This document shows, piece after piece, positions 21,895 through 33,283 of a stretch of DNA of 64,000 nucleotides. The translations under genes and the position numbers were made by a program. A model generated the notes under the pieces. That model saw only the letters and a list, made by a program, of their open reading frames with translations. It did not search any database and was not told the DNA's origin. Each line of letters opens with the position of its first letter. Positions within the stretch are counted from its first letter, which is position 1. Source of the stretch: Corynascus novoguineensis (taxonomy: Eukaryota > Ascomycota > Sordariomycetes > Sordariales > Chaetomiaceae); the NCBI GenBank assembly GCA_033296725.1, contig MU857614.1:248001-312000 (forward strand), written 5' to 3'.

Positions 21895-24319
21895 TCAGTC
21901 GACGCCTTGTCGTTCGACGGATATTTCCTTGTTGCTCTCCTTGTCTGATACCACGGGCGTAGTTGTTCCTGTTGACGCCTGTATCGTAGGGCTTTCTCTG
22001 CTCTTCGACCTCCCCACTAATCCTCTCCAGACTTGTAGGATCTGCTCCCGTCCATCAATAATGGGGTAGAAGCCCACGACGAACATGGTGCCCCAAACCC
22101 AGATAATGGACACAACAACCCATGCTGAGAAAAAGGTTTTAGAAAAGATATACCCTGAAGCATAAATCGGAAGGGGCCTAGAAAAACCAAAAGACTCATT
22201 GTCAGCGCACATCTCCTCTCACCGTCCGTCTCCTCAACGTGGTTCAAAGTGAAGGGAACTCACCAGAGAACCCAATGTCCAAAAAAGGTTGCCAAGGACC
22301 AGGCGGCAGCAATTTTGCCCCAGTGCTTGAATTTAGCCTTGTTGGCTTCGTAGCTCGTCCGCTGCTCCGCCTTTTCTTCGTCAGAAAGCTCAGGGGTCTT
22401 CACCGGCGTGGTACTGGTGGCAGAGGCGGCATCACTATCGAGCGCGAGCTTCTCTTTTCGGAAGTCGGCCCAGTCGTAGTTCGCAGGCCGGGCGTAGGAG
22501 ATGATCACCGAGTACAAGGCGGGGCTCAGGGCGGAAGCTACGGTGCCATACACGCACGGCAGGGTCTCGCCCGTTGCGGCCACCGTAATGGCACCAGTGA
22601 ATGCGTACGCGGTGCCCAGCCAGACAGCGATGCCGGTGGCCAGGCCGAGAAGTGGAGAGATGATGGCCGCTGCCTTCGACTGCTTCTTCCACAAAATGGT
22701 GAAGACGGTAGGAAAGATGCCAGGGCACGTCAGCACGCCGAGCATGTACAGGGTCCAGCCCAGATCGACGTTGCCGTAATGCAATGCCGTGGAGAAGCAG
22801 GCCGAGAAGAGGCCGAAGAAGACGACGCCGATGTGGCTCCAGCGAATGACGTCTCTATCGGTGGCTGTCTTTTTGATGTATTGGCGGTAGATGTCGAAGC
22901 TGATGATGGATGAAACAGAGATGACCTGGGCAGATATCGTTGACGTGACGGCCATGAAGATGATGAGCAAAATTGCCACAGCACCCCCTTTGCCAGCAAT
23001 GGCGATGGCGGCGTAGGGAAGGACGAGTCCGTTAGAAACCTCGGTGCTGGTCATTCGTCGTGGGAATGTGGGGAATCTAGTTGTTCCTTCAAGGGAGAGC
23101 GCAGTGAAGCTCATCAGTGTCCCCAAGCACCAGGGGATGGCGAAGTACGCAATACCACCAGTAATGTAAGCCGGGACCACGGCCTGCGGGGCCGCACTGA
23201 AGGCCTTAACGAAGAAGCCAGTGTCCATGATCACAAGTCCAAAGTTTGCAAGGATGTGTATGATACCAAAGAGGATACCCTGTATCAGGTCAGCTTCCGA
23301 CCAGTTGCAGCGAGAGCGCCCTCGTCAAAGCGCAGACTCAAACTTACCCCTTTGCTCGTCATAGTCAGATACGAACCATTCTGGTTCCCATCGACGGGGT
23401 GTTGCGTTCCGGCGGCAGCGATGAGATCCCACATGTGCCCAACGGAGGTAATCTCAGGCGTCGTGAACGTCTTGATGGTTAGGAAGCAGATGACGATTGT
23501 GATGACAAAAGTATGGAAATAGTCAGTCAAGAACGTTGCCTTGATACCACCGACGAACGTGTAGAGAACGACACCTGCCGGGAGCAGGAAGGTGGCCGCG
23601 ATTATGTGCATTCCCGTCCTATTGTGGGAAAGTGTCAGTGATAGGCCCTGAGATAAGGAAACGGGTTGAATCTGTTCTTACAATGCGGCAATGGCAGAGC
23701 TTGCCCCTAAGAGCATGTTCGCGATAGCAATGATATTGTTAATAAGGCAAAGAACGATCCAGACAATGTGCCCAGGCGTCCCATAGCGAATGCGAACAAT
23801 CTCAAGCAGTGTGTGAGCTTCCGGGACCCGCAGTTTGCAGGCAATGCCCAGCAGGGCGAAAAATACAATCATTGGCGAGCACCTGGCAGACAGCTATTTG
23901 TCAGTTTGAATACCGAGCGGGAAGGTACATCACAAAAAAACCTCCTGGGTTGCCCTGGTATTCAGGCAAACTCACCCAGCAGCGAACCAGAACGGACCGG
24001 CGATTCCAAAGTTGTAGCCGACCAACGTGCTACCCAGCATTGCCGTGCTCCAGAGCCAGGACGAGACGACAGCGGAGGTGGTCAAGCCTGTCCTCACCGA
24101 TCGATTCGCCGTCATGAACATTTCTGTCTTTCGGTTATCCTCGCCCGCCGTCTTCTTGAGTACGTAGGTTGCGAAGACCATGATGAATGCAATGAGGAAG
24201 CCGACCACAACCACAACGACGTAGCCGACCGCCTGTGGCAAAGCGGGCTCGACGACGCTGTTGGCGTCCGCGCTGGACGCAGCAGCGGTACCGGATCCTC
24301 TTGGTTGTAGAAAGCTCAT
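21895..24319 (-). CDS. dur3: Urea active transporter DUR3 (sodium/solute symporter family)
   Basis: High-affinity urea permease of the SSS family in the plasma membrane. Five exons: 24319-23976, 23882-23682, 23618-23348, 23279-22264 and 22177-21895, giving 704 residues, near the usual DUR3 length. All junctions keep frame (introns of 93, 63, 68 and 86 bp). The ATG at 24319 gives MSFLQPRGSG, followed by about 15 membrane segments, starting with AVGYVVVVVVGFLIAFIMVF. Family motifs include MFMTANRSVRTGLTTSAVVSSWLW, the GYNFGIAGPFWFAAG segment across the first intron, GTPGHIVWIVLCLINNIIA and AQVISVSSIISFDIYRQYI. The cytosolic C-terminus is charged (DEEKAEQRTSYEANKAKFKHWGK) with one further membrane hairpin and a Ser/Thr-rich tail. 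It is divergent from the monooxygenase gene. Several GATA words lie upstream, as expected for a nitrogen-regulated gene. Confidence 0.94.
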
Positions 24320-24540
24320 CGTCTCTGGTGGCCGTTTTGCTGGGCAGTTTGAGAGAATTGGCCAAAGGAGTCTGGAACCAGGAGATTTCAAAGTACGACT
24401 CCATGCACACCTAATTATATGAGACGAGCTGGGAGGGAAGTGGTCCTCCTTGGGGTCCGGTCCGGCTAGGGGCACTTGCCACAACTCACAGCCGGAGTGC
24501 TACCCGAGCGAAAACCCATGCGTAGGGATTTGAGTCCTCC

Positions 24541-24880
24541 GTCAGGCCGGTAACGAGAGTATTATCCAATGACCTGTGGCATCTACATCTTCATAATCCC
24601 CACGAGATATTCCCATAATTCTGCAGGACCATGGCTGGCGTGGGGACGATGCATGATGTTGTGCTCTTAGCGTCGATCGCATCAACACTAGATATTGCGG
24701 CTCAACACGTTCCTGACAGGCCCAGGCACAATTTACAGGCAAGAACAAGCAACTTGATTTAAGAGAGACGGGTGAAGCCATTGAAAATATTTGTCAATGA
24801 TACTAAATGCGACCGGACAGTGGGAGGCGCGAAACAACCATCAAGTTTTGTTGTGATATACCAAATCCCCGAGATAGAAC
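24541..24880. promoter_or_regulatory. Cluster of GATA motifs upstream of dur3
   Basis: Six GATA/TATC words are seen, near 24562, 24606, 24691, 24799, 24855 and 24873. They lie 240 to 560 bp upstream of the dur3 start and in the promoter shared with the divergent monooxygenase gene. AreA/NIT-2 GATA factors activate urea transport genes under nitrogen limitation in related fungi. About two to three such words are expected by chance in this length, so the enrichment is modest. Confidence 0.4.
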
Positions 24881-25379
24881 CATGGGCTGGTCTCTAAATT
24901 GCTTTAATGGTATGCATTATTCAAACATATTCGTTGCCTTCTTTACATGACACAACATGAATCTCCTATTGGTGTAGCGTGGGGGTTATTTCGTGGACCT
25001 AGTCAGTGAGCGCCTTCTTTCTAGCCCTGGAATCCGCAGGCTGCGAGGGGATCCGAATCACGTCATCCGGTACTCGGCGGGCTATTGCTAAATCGCTACA
25101 CAGGATGGCAATCGCATCATTTTAGCTTCCCGGCACGTCTTAAACTCTAAAAGAGCCGCTTTTTCATGTGATTTGTCCAAAAGATGCGAGTACAAGGGAT
25201 GTTATGCCCATTCTGATTCTGTCTTTAAAAAGACCCTTGCCTTCGTTCAATGCTCCTACTGTTGGCTTTAGTGGTGATATCAAGCTGGTTTCTTCCGATC
25301 TAGGTACCTACTTATCTTATCTTCTTACGATTTTTCACATATCCCCATTTGCGTGCCCAATAAAACCGTATCGGCCAAG

Positions 25380-27114
25380 ATGGGCGAGAAAAAACAGTTG
25401 ATTCTCAACGCTTTCGTTGAGTCCTGCAGTGGGCACCAGTCGCCAGGACTGTGGGCGCACCCAGACGACCAGTCGTCCAACTTCAACGATGTGAAGCACT
25501 GGGTAAAACTTGCAAAGCTCTTGGAGGAAGCAAATTTTCATGGTATTTTCATTGCCGATGTTTTGGTCAGTCTCTTCTATCCGATCGAAACCGACAAAGA
25601 CTTGGGATTGAATCTCCCGAATATTATGCTACAAATACCGATATTGACACCCCGAACTCAATTCAACAGGGGGCGTACGATGTCTACAAGGGTCCTCGGA
25701 ATCCCGCCCCAGCAATTGTCTCGGGTGCGCAGTGGCCAGTGAACGAGCCGTTGGCGGTCGTCTCGGCCATGGCCGCAGCCACTGAGAGCATAGGGTTCGG
25801 CGTGACGGTTGCGACGACGTACGAACAACCATACCATCTCGCCCGCCGCTTGAGCACGGTAGATCACCTCTCGGGCGGGAGAGTTGGCTGGAACGTCGTC
25901 ACGGGCTATCTCGACTCGGCAGCGAGGAACTTGGGCCACACAGAGCAACCGCAACACGACGAGAGGTACGCCATTGCCGAAGAGTACATCGACGTCATGT
26001 ATAAGCTATGGTAAGCGAGCCGAGAATATCCTGCGACGGGAGAGAGCCCAATCCAGCCTGAAGGTGTATGCTAAACTGCCTGGCTTATCTCCCAAGGCAA
26101 TCATCCTGGCGCGATGATGCCGTCAAGCTGGACCGCGAGAAGCGCATTTACACCGATCCTAGCCTGGTGCGAACCATCGACCACATCGGCAAGTACTACA
26201 CGGTGCCGGGCCCGCACATCTGCCAGCCGTCGCCGCAGCGCACCCCGCTGATCCTGCAAGCGGGCACGTCCAAGGCCGGTAAGGCGTTCGCAGCCAAGCA
26301 CGCCGAGGCCATCTTCGTGGCTGGCCACAGCCCGTCGGTGGTGGCTAAGAACATTGCCGAGATTCGGGCGGCGGCACGGGACGAGTTCGGTCGCGACCCG
26401 ACCTCGATCAAGTTCCTTGCCCTCTTTTGCCCAATCATCGGTGCCACAGAGGCCGAGGCCCGCGCCAAGTACGAGGAGTACCTGTCATATGGCTCCGAAG
26501 ACGGCGCGCTGGCCCTGTTTGGCGGCTGGACGGGCATCGACCTCGCCAAGTACGGCGACGACGAGGAGCTGCGCCACGTCGAGAGCAACGCCATTCGCTC
26601 CGCTGTCGAGGCCTGTAAGTAACTATATCCGTTATGTGTTCCCCTTTGAAGCCGTTTGGGAGAGTCTTTGTGCTTCCGAGGCTGCTCATATTGCTCCTAA
26701 TATCGTTATACTTCCGACGCACCCGTATCAGGATGTTTATGGCTGACGTTGTTGGTAGGGTCCAAGTCGGTCCCCGGCATCCCCAAGTGGACCAAGCACA
26801 CAGTTGCCAACCACATCAAGGTTGGCGGTCTGGGTGCCACCGCCGTTGGCACCGCTGAGCAGATTGCCGACGAGATGGAGCGCTGGGTTCGCGAGGCCGA
26901 TGTCGACGGCTTCAATCTCGCCTACGCCCTTATGCCGAGGACTTTCGAGGAGGTAATTCAGCACCTGCTTCCCGTGCTGAAGCAGCGGGGTTTGTTCTGG
27001 GACGGCTACGCTGTCAAGGGGGGAACATATCGCGAGAATGTCTACGGCAAGCCCGGCCTGTCGAGGCCGCCGCCTGACCACCCTGCAGCGAAATATCACT
27101 GGAAAGCAGAATAG
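25380..27114 (+). CDS. FMN-dependent monooxygenase, nitrilotriacetate monooxygenase component A (NtaA/SnaA/DszA) family
   Basis: Flavin monooxygenase of the bacterial-luciferase superfamily. Such enzymes use FMNH2 supplied by a separate reductase to oxidise small organic substrates; the substrate here is unknown. Four exons: 25380-25565, 25670-26010, 26097-26614 and 26759-27114, giving 466 residues, close to the roughly 450 of bacterial NtaA. Introns are 104, 86 and 144 bp, all in frame. The ATG at 25380 gives MGEKKQLILNAFVESCSGHQSPG. Family segments follow in order: WVKLAKLLEEANFHGIFIAD, EPLAVVSAMAAATESIGFGVTVATTYE, RRLSTVDHLSGGRVGWNVVTG, LILQAGTSKAGKAFAAKHAEAIFV and GTAEQIADEMERWV. The C-terminus YGKPGLSRPPPDHPAAKYHW is typical of fungal members. 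There is no targeting signal. It is divergent from dur3 and followed in the same direction by the LDI-like gene; a joint role is only inferred. Confidence 0.93.
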
Positions 27115-27657
27115 GTCTCAAACTTATTGTTATAAAAGGAAATAAATAAATAAATAAATAAATGGATGAAAATATGCCAGTCATTGAGATACTCAGACTG
27201 TCTTGAACTCCTTGTGTCTCTTGTAGGGGGCCCGCGGTAACTCAGCTAAGGCAACCAATACGGTAGCTCAGTAGTTAATATAGATACAGTAGTTATCCGA
27301 TTAGCCATTAGCTAGGTATTTGAAGACAGGGGTCCGGTACTAGTACGCTTTTCCCCAAGGTTAAGACCTTTTTACGTCGTGTTCACACCTTGCGCGTATT
27401 ATCTAATCTCTCCGACAGCTGCAGTCAGTGAATACGCCTTTACGAGCTTATAATTGCTGCGTGGCACCTGGGACTGTGGGATTTGTGTTCCTCTCCTGCC
27501 ACTGTCACTTCCGAGTCGTGTCAAATCAAACTTACCCGTTCTTAGCTGTCGTGATTACCTGCGGGCAACCCGGCCCTTTATTTATACTAGGCTCCCCTTC
27601 CCTTCAACCTCAAGTTCCTCTTCATTGCATCACCGTGTTCATATCAAATCTTTACCC
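27115..27657. other. Intergenic spacer between monooxygenase and LDI-like genes
   Basis: About 540 bp, AT-rich in its middle (27240-27330). It holds the monooxygenase 3' UTR, a short AAAT repeat at 27140-27163 and the promoter of the LDI-like gene. A possible continuation of the downstream frame up to 27454 has no ATG and is probably leader. Confidence 0.45.
27140..27163 (+). repeat. (AAAT)n short tandem repeat
   Basis: About six AAAT units just after the monooxygenase stop codon, probably in its 3' UTR. Confidence 0.85.
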
Positions 27658-29420
27658 ATGGCGGTCAAAACGCTAAACCTCGACATTTCGAGGTTCCCCA
27701 AGCTCTCGTGTGAGCAGGCCGGCCACATCCGGCACTTCTGGAATACCAGTACCAGCCTTGATGGCGAGTGGCCGCACATGGGTGGCCAGGACCCAGACCA
27801 GGCCTTTCTCGACGCGTATCGGTACCAGCTGGCCACTATGGCCTACGGCGCCGGTGCGGCACACTATCACCGCCTTCCAGCGCTGCGGAGTCTGTTCCGG
27901 CCTTTGATGCGCGGCCTGATCCGCAAGATGCTGCGGCGAGAGGTCTGGTCCTACTGGTACCTGACATCACAATCCGGGTGCCGCCTGGACCCAGATCTCG
28001 GCCGGCTCCGCGAGCCGTGGGCAGATCCTGTGGTCCGGGAAAACATCATGTACAGCGGGCACCTGCTGCTGATGACCAGCCTCTACGCCATGCTCTTCGA
28101 CGACGACGAGTTTGAGCGGCCGGGAAGCCTGACATTCGACTGGGACCCCTTATTCTGGGGCATGGGACCCGAGCGTTTTTCATACGACAACCGATCGCTC
28201 CAACGGGCGATTCTGAACGAGATGGAGCGCGGCGGCTGGGCGGGTGTTTGCTGTGAGCCCAATCTGGTCTTTGTGGTTTGCAACCAGTTTCCTGTCCGCG
28301 GTTTTAGAACTTTCCACAATAACCCCTCTACTACAGAGAGATCTAAGATCATCTAACAGTTTAGTCCAGATTATAGCCATGCGGTACAATGACGTGCGGG
28401 ACGGGACAAATATCGTGGAAGGGGTTTTGGAGAATTACTGGAACGCGATCCAGCAAAAGCAGATGATAGCTCCCGATGGCTTGTTTGTCGACTGGTTGTT
28501 TCTAAAGCAGGGCGTCACGAAACGAGCGGGTGGTTTAGGGTTTACTGCATGGTGAGCCTTCCACAATCCAGTGAAACTCTTATGACCCCCTGAAGCTGCC
28601 TTCACAAAATGCTAATTTAATCTCAAGGGCGGGTGCCTTCATGAACAGCTGGAACTCTGAGTTTGTGCGAAACAGTTACGGTAAACAGGCCCTTGGATTC
28701 ATCACGAACATCGAAGGCCACATCGAGCTCCATCACCCAGCCATTGGGTCGACCATTCGGCGGCTCGCTCACGAAGAAGGGGCCGACCCAGACTCGGCCG
28801 AGGCTCTACAGCGCGCCCGGAAGAGGTTCCTCGAAAGCTCCTCGCCTGGACCCAAGTACATGCAGCCACTCTTCGGATACGTTACGCAATGGCTCTCGGA
28901 ACTGGGCAAAGCAGCAGAGTTTGGAGCACTTCTATCATATGCGGATGCTCATTTCAACCCCACTTGGGAGCGAGGGGGGCTGTACTATCCGCGACGTGAC
29001 CAAGTAACGGATGAGTCAGGTAGCTGGACCTCTGTCGACCCCTTCACTGGCAATGCAGCGATCGGCTACGCCCGGCTCAACGTGGAGGATGGCCAGAAGA
29101 AGATGTGGGAAAGACCGTGGACTCGGGAGATGCTTGCCGAGCATCCCTGGGTGGATGGGATAGACTTGGCTCAGGGAGTAGACTGCTTGCGCGGCTGCTG
29201 GGCCGAAGAGGAGCAAGCAATGATCCTCACTCTGAGATGTTGGGATGATGCTGAGCATGACCTCAAATTTTCTGTGAGGCAGCTTCCAGCCGGTCATTGG
29301 GGCGTCTACGAAAGCGGTCGACTGTTGCATGAATACGACATTTCGGAAAGGGAGACGATCGACGTTTCCACGATCATTCGTGGGGAACAGGAGGTCGACA
29401 TCGTGGTTGTTAGGCTGTGA
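27658..29420 (+). CDS. Linalool dehydratase/isomerase-like protein (Ldi family)
   Basis: Homologue of the alpha-alpha barrel protein linalool dehydratase/isomerase, which in Castellaniella interconverts myrcene, linalool and geraniol; the fungal substrate is unknown. Three exons: 27658-28293, 28370-28551 and 28628-29420, giving 536 residues, longer than the roughly 370-residue mature bacterial enzyme. Intron 1 has a weak donor GTCCGC, but its phase and the protein match across the joint support it. Family segments: HYHRLPALRSLFRPLM, VWSYWYLTS, DPVVRENIMYSGHLLLMTSLYAML, GVCCEPNLVFVVCNQFP and GLGFTAWAGAFMNSWN. Cys199 and Cys208 are nine residues apart, the same spacing as catalytic Cys171 and Cys180 of the bacterial enzyme. 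No signal peptide is seen, unlike the periplasmic bacterial protein, so it is probably cytosolic. It follows the flavin monooxygenase gene in the same orientation. Confidence 0.88.
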
Positions 29421-30902
29421 TTTGTGATGGTGGGTGTTGCGGTGCGAATCTTGTTCCCCCTTGATGTCTGATGCCAATGGCTCCACTCCGTAGGCACCAC
29501 CCAATTTCATAGCTCAGCCATACCGACACACTATCATTCCGCTGGCCGCTCAAAGGAAATTATCCTCTTGAGCTCAATTTCCCTGCTCCTCCTTCGTCCC
29601 GTCATAGTCGCCATGCAATGTACGGGGAGGCTGGTCCAGGTAAGCCATAGGGTATATGGGGTCGTGGTGGTTAAGGGAAGTGTCAAAGTCAAGTGCGGGG
29701 CCCCGTCGAGGGGTTGGAACCAATGTCGTCATCCACCAAGATAGCCCCACCGGCTCTGGCAGATCATGAAACCTTGGGAGGTCTACACTACACAGCGTTC
29801 CGTCCATCATACGGAGCACAGAGTACTCTGCACTAATACCATGCTGTGATGCATTGTTTCCTGTGCAATACTAGTACACATGCTGTGGACCGGCTTGTGC
29901 AAACCATAGTGCATGGAGACCTGCAAACTGGCGCATCTCATACTGCAAATCGAGAACGGATCGAAAGCCCTCTCACCTCCAATCTGCGACATTCCAGTCA
30001 GCCGTTGGCACACAAGAGCGGTGGGCCGTTAATCTTTTGAGACAGCATGAACCCAAGACAGGGAAAAAAAAAATTCTGCGTCGTTCAACTTTCAGTTACG
30101 AGCAGCCTGGAACATGCCTGGTGGCAGGCGGTTAGTCTCGCTAGTGCCAGAAAAGCTCCCCTTGTTGCTCTCAGCCTCCGTGTTGCTGCAGAACCAACAG
30201 AGTCCAGCCCGGGCCAAGCTCTTCCTTGCACTCCCCACTTCGCCTCCCAAGCTCGGCGGCATGGCATCACTGCCTGCCATGCCTGCCAGTACCTGCCACC
30301 GACCTACCTCCTTGAGCTGGGGCGTCAGCTCTCACCAACCCATCATCTGCGGCAAACGCCTCCTCCTTCTTTCTCATGCATACCACGACCCGCAGAAAAA
30401 TCCCTGCGATTCTTTGACGCCTTTCCAATTTCAGTTTTTGCCCAAGCTCCCAACATTGCTTTGCCGCCCACCTGGCCGCACGCGGGTCCCCTGCACCACA
30501 GCGTCTAGATCCGACGTCACCCCGCCGCTCTGTGCTGCATGCGGCCGTTAGTTAATAACTACCCAGTGGCCCGTCTTCGTCCTGCCTCAACAAATCTCGG
30601 CTCGCCCCGACCATTTCTCGCCTGAATTCTCTGAAATTTCCCTCGAGGTGGACGATCCGCCGACATCGCGATCGCTTTGTTTTCCGTAATCGCAGTTCTT
30701 GTAAGCGACCTACCTTATCAGTTGGCGACCCATCACCCCCTGTCCTCGGGAGCTCGATCACCTCCCAACACCTCAGTTTTCCGTGCTTTAACAGCCTTTC
30801 TATTTGTGTCTGTAACATTGCAATCCCTGCTGATAGCGACTTCTCTTGAGAGAAGAGTGATCGTTTTTTTTTTAATATTGCGCCTTGACCACATCGCGCA
30901 CA
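29421..30902. promoter_or_regulatory. Intergenic region and long 5' leader of the glycogen synthase gene
   Basis: About 1.48 kb. The right half is C/T-rich, as is common before transcription starts and in leaders of highly expressed fungal genes. Several short upstream ORFs are possible within 30047-30900. I see no TATA box of note and no other gene. Confidence 0.4.
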
Positions 30903-33283
30903 ATGGCGAACGAGGAGACAGACCGCGAATCGCGTGAGGTCAAGAACCACATGCTGTTCGAGATTGCGACAGAAGTTGCCCACAGAGGTATGCTCATCCG
31001 GACCCTGATCCCTATGGCAGACCAGCTAACCTGCGTGCGTCGCAGTCGGCGGCATCTACTCCGTCATCAAGTCCAAGGCCCCAGTAACTACCGCCGAGTA
31101 TGGCGAGCGTTATACCCTCATTGGGCCGCTCAACCACCAGTCTGTACGTGCTTGCGCCACTGGGGCACCCAATTGGCAGTGCCTGCTCTTTCTTGGGAGG
31201 CACTGACGAGATTCTAGGCCGCCGTCGAGGTGGAGGCTATGGAGCCCACCAATCCCGAACTCGCTGCGACGATCCAATCGATGAAAGATCGCGGCATCGG
31301 TATCCTGTATGGGCGCTGGCTGATCGAGGGCGCACCTCGAGTGCTGCTTTTCGATACAAAGACGGCATACGGCTATATGAACGAGTGGAAGGCTGATCTC
31401 TGGAACGTGGCATCCATTCCTTCACCGGATAATGACGAGGAGACGAACGAAGCCATTGTCTTTGGCTACCTCGTTGCCTGGTTTCTTGGAGAGGTCAGTA
31501 CATCTTGGGATCCTATACACTCAAAATAAAACACGCAGACCCACTGACAGGGCTGCAGTACGTGTGCCACGAGAAGAGGAAGGCCGTGATCGCGCACTTC
31601 CACGAGTGGTTGGCAGGTGTTGCGCTGCCCCTGACGAGGAAACGCCAGATCGACGTAACCACCATTTTCACTACACACGCGACGCTACTCGGCCGATACC
31701 TGTGTGCCGGCTCCGTTGACTTTTACAACAACCTCCAGCACTTTGACGTCGACGCGGAAGCTGGCAAGCGCGGTATCTATCACCGGTACTGTATCGAGCG
31801 GGCTGCTGCTCATTCCTGCGACGTCTTCACCACCGTCTCTCACATCACGGCCTACGAGAGTGAGCATCTGCTCAAGCGGAAGCCCGACGGAGTGCTACCA
31901 AACGGGCTCAATGTGACCAAATTCTCGGCCGTCCACGAGTTTCAAAACCTGCACCAGCAGTCCAAGGAGAGAATCCATGACTTTGTGCGTGGGCATTTTT
32001 ATGGCCACTATGACTTTGATCCGGAGAACACCCTTTACTTTTTCACGGCAGGACGTTATGAGTTCAGGAATAAGGGCGTCGACATGTTCATCGAGTCGCT
32101 AGCCCGCTTAAACCACCGGCTCAAGACGGCTGGCAGCAAGACGACGGTCGTCGCCTTCATCATCATGCCGGCGCAGACCTCATCGCTGACGGTCGAGGCT
32201 TTGAAGGGCCAGGCCGTGATCAAGAGCCTCCGGGACACGGTGGACACGATCGAGAGAAACATTGGCCGGCGCATCTTTGAGCGCTCACTCAAGTGGCACG
32301 ACGGCGATCCGATGCCGGACGACAAGGAGCTGATTTCCAGCCAGGATCGCGTCCTGCTCCGCCGACGCCTCTTCGCCATGAAGAGGCACGGGCTGCCGCC
32401 GATTGTCACGCACAACATGGTCAATGACCACGACGATCCCATCCTGAACCAGATCCGCCGGGTGCAGCTCTTCAACCATCCCAGCGACCGGGTGAAAATT
32501 GTGTTCCACCCCGAGTTCCTCAACTCGGCAAACCCGGTGCTGCCGCTCGACTATGATGACTTCGTCAGGGGCACCCACCTGGGTGTGTTCGCGTCTTACT
32601 ACGAGCCCTGGGGCTACACGCCCGCCGAGTGCACCGTGATGGGCGTGCCGAGCATCACGACTAACCTCTCGGGCTTCGGTTGCTACATGGAGGAGCTCAT
32701 TGAGAACTCGAGCGACTACGGCATATACATTGTGGATCGCCGTACCAAGGGGGTTGACGACTCGGTCAATCAGCTCACGTCGCACATGTTCGACTTCACC
32801 CAGAAGAGCCGTAGGCAGCGCATTAACCAGCGGAACCGGACGGAGCGACTCAGTGACCTGCTCGACTGGAAGCGGATGGGCATGGAGTACGTCAAGGCTC
32901 GCCAGCTCGCCTTGAGGCGGGCGTATCCGCTTTCCTTCAACGGGGAAGAGGAGGAGGATTTCATCCCAGGCGTTGGTGTCGATCAAAAGATCTCGCGGCC
33001 GTTCTCGGTACCTGGCTCTCCTCGAGACCGAACCGGGATGATGACCCCCGGCGATTTCGCCAGCCTTCAGGAAAGCCACGAGGGTCTGAGCACCGAAGAC
33101 TATGTTGCATGGAAACTCCCGTAAGTGACACCGACGCCCCACCGTTGCGGGCGAGTGATAGCTAACACGTTGCACAGAGAGGAGGAGGATCCTGATGAGT
33201 ACCCGTTCCCCCTTACCCTGAGGACGAAGACGGCGGCGGTAACGAGCCCGCCCAGGGGTGGTATTCCGCTCAACGGCAACTGA
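30903..33283 (+). CDS. gsy1: Glycogen [starch] synthase (GT3 family)
   Basis: Cytosolic UDP-glucose:glycogen glucosyltransferase that lengthens chains primed by glycogenin. Five exons: 30903-30987, 31046-31143, 31218-31493, 31559-33120 and 33178-33283, giving 708 residues, the usual fungal length. Introns are 58, 74, 65 and 57 bp. Start context CACAATGG is good. The N-terminal VGGIYSVIKSKAPVT glycine loop spans the first joint. Further GT3 signatures are HFHEWLAGVALPL, TIFTTHATLLGRYLCAG, the YEFRNKGVDMFIESLARLN block and EPWGYTPAE with Glu502 and Glu510 (the E-x7-E pair of the active site). The Arg-rich regulatory helix (RVLLRRRLFAMKRHG) is near 415-430. The C-terminal tail has many Ser and Thr with SPRDR and TPGDF contexts, typical of inhibitory phosphorylation sites. 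Glycogenin is encoded at 59889-62975 in the same window. Confidence 0.97.

Noticed and set aside
30047..30551. Overlapping plus-strand ORFs upstream of glycogen synthase
   Set aside because: They lie in a C/T-rich leader, lack motifs and do not splice in frame to the N-terminus.
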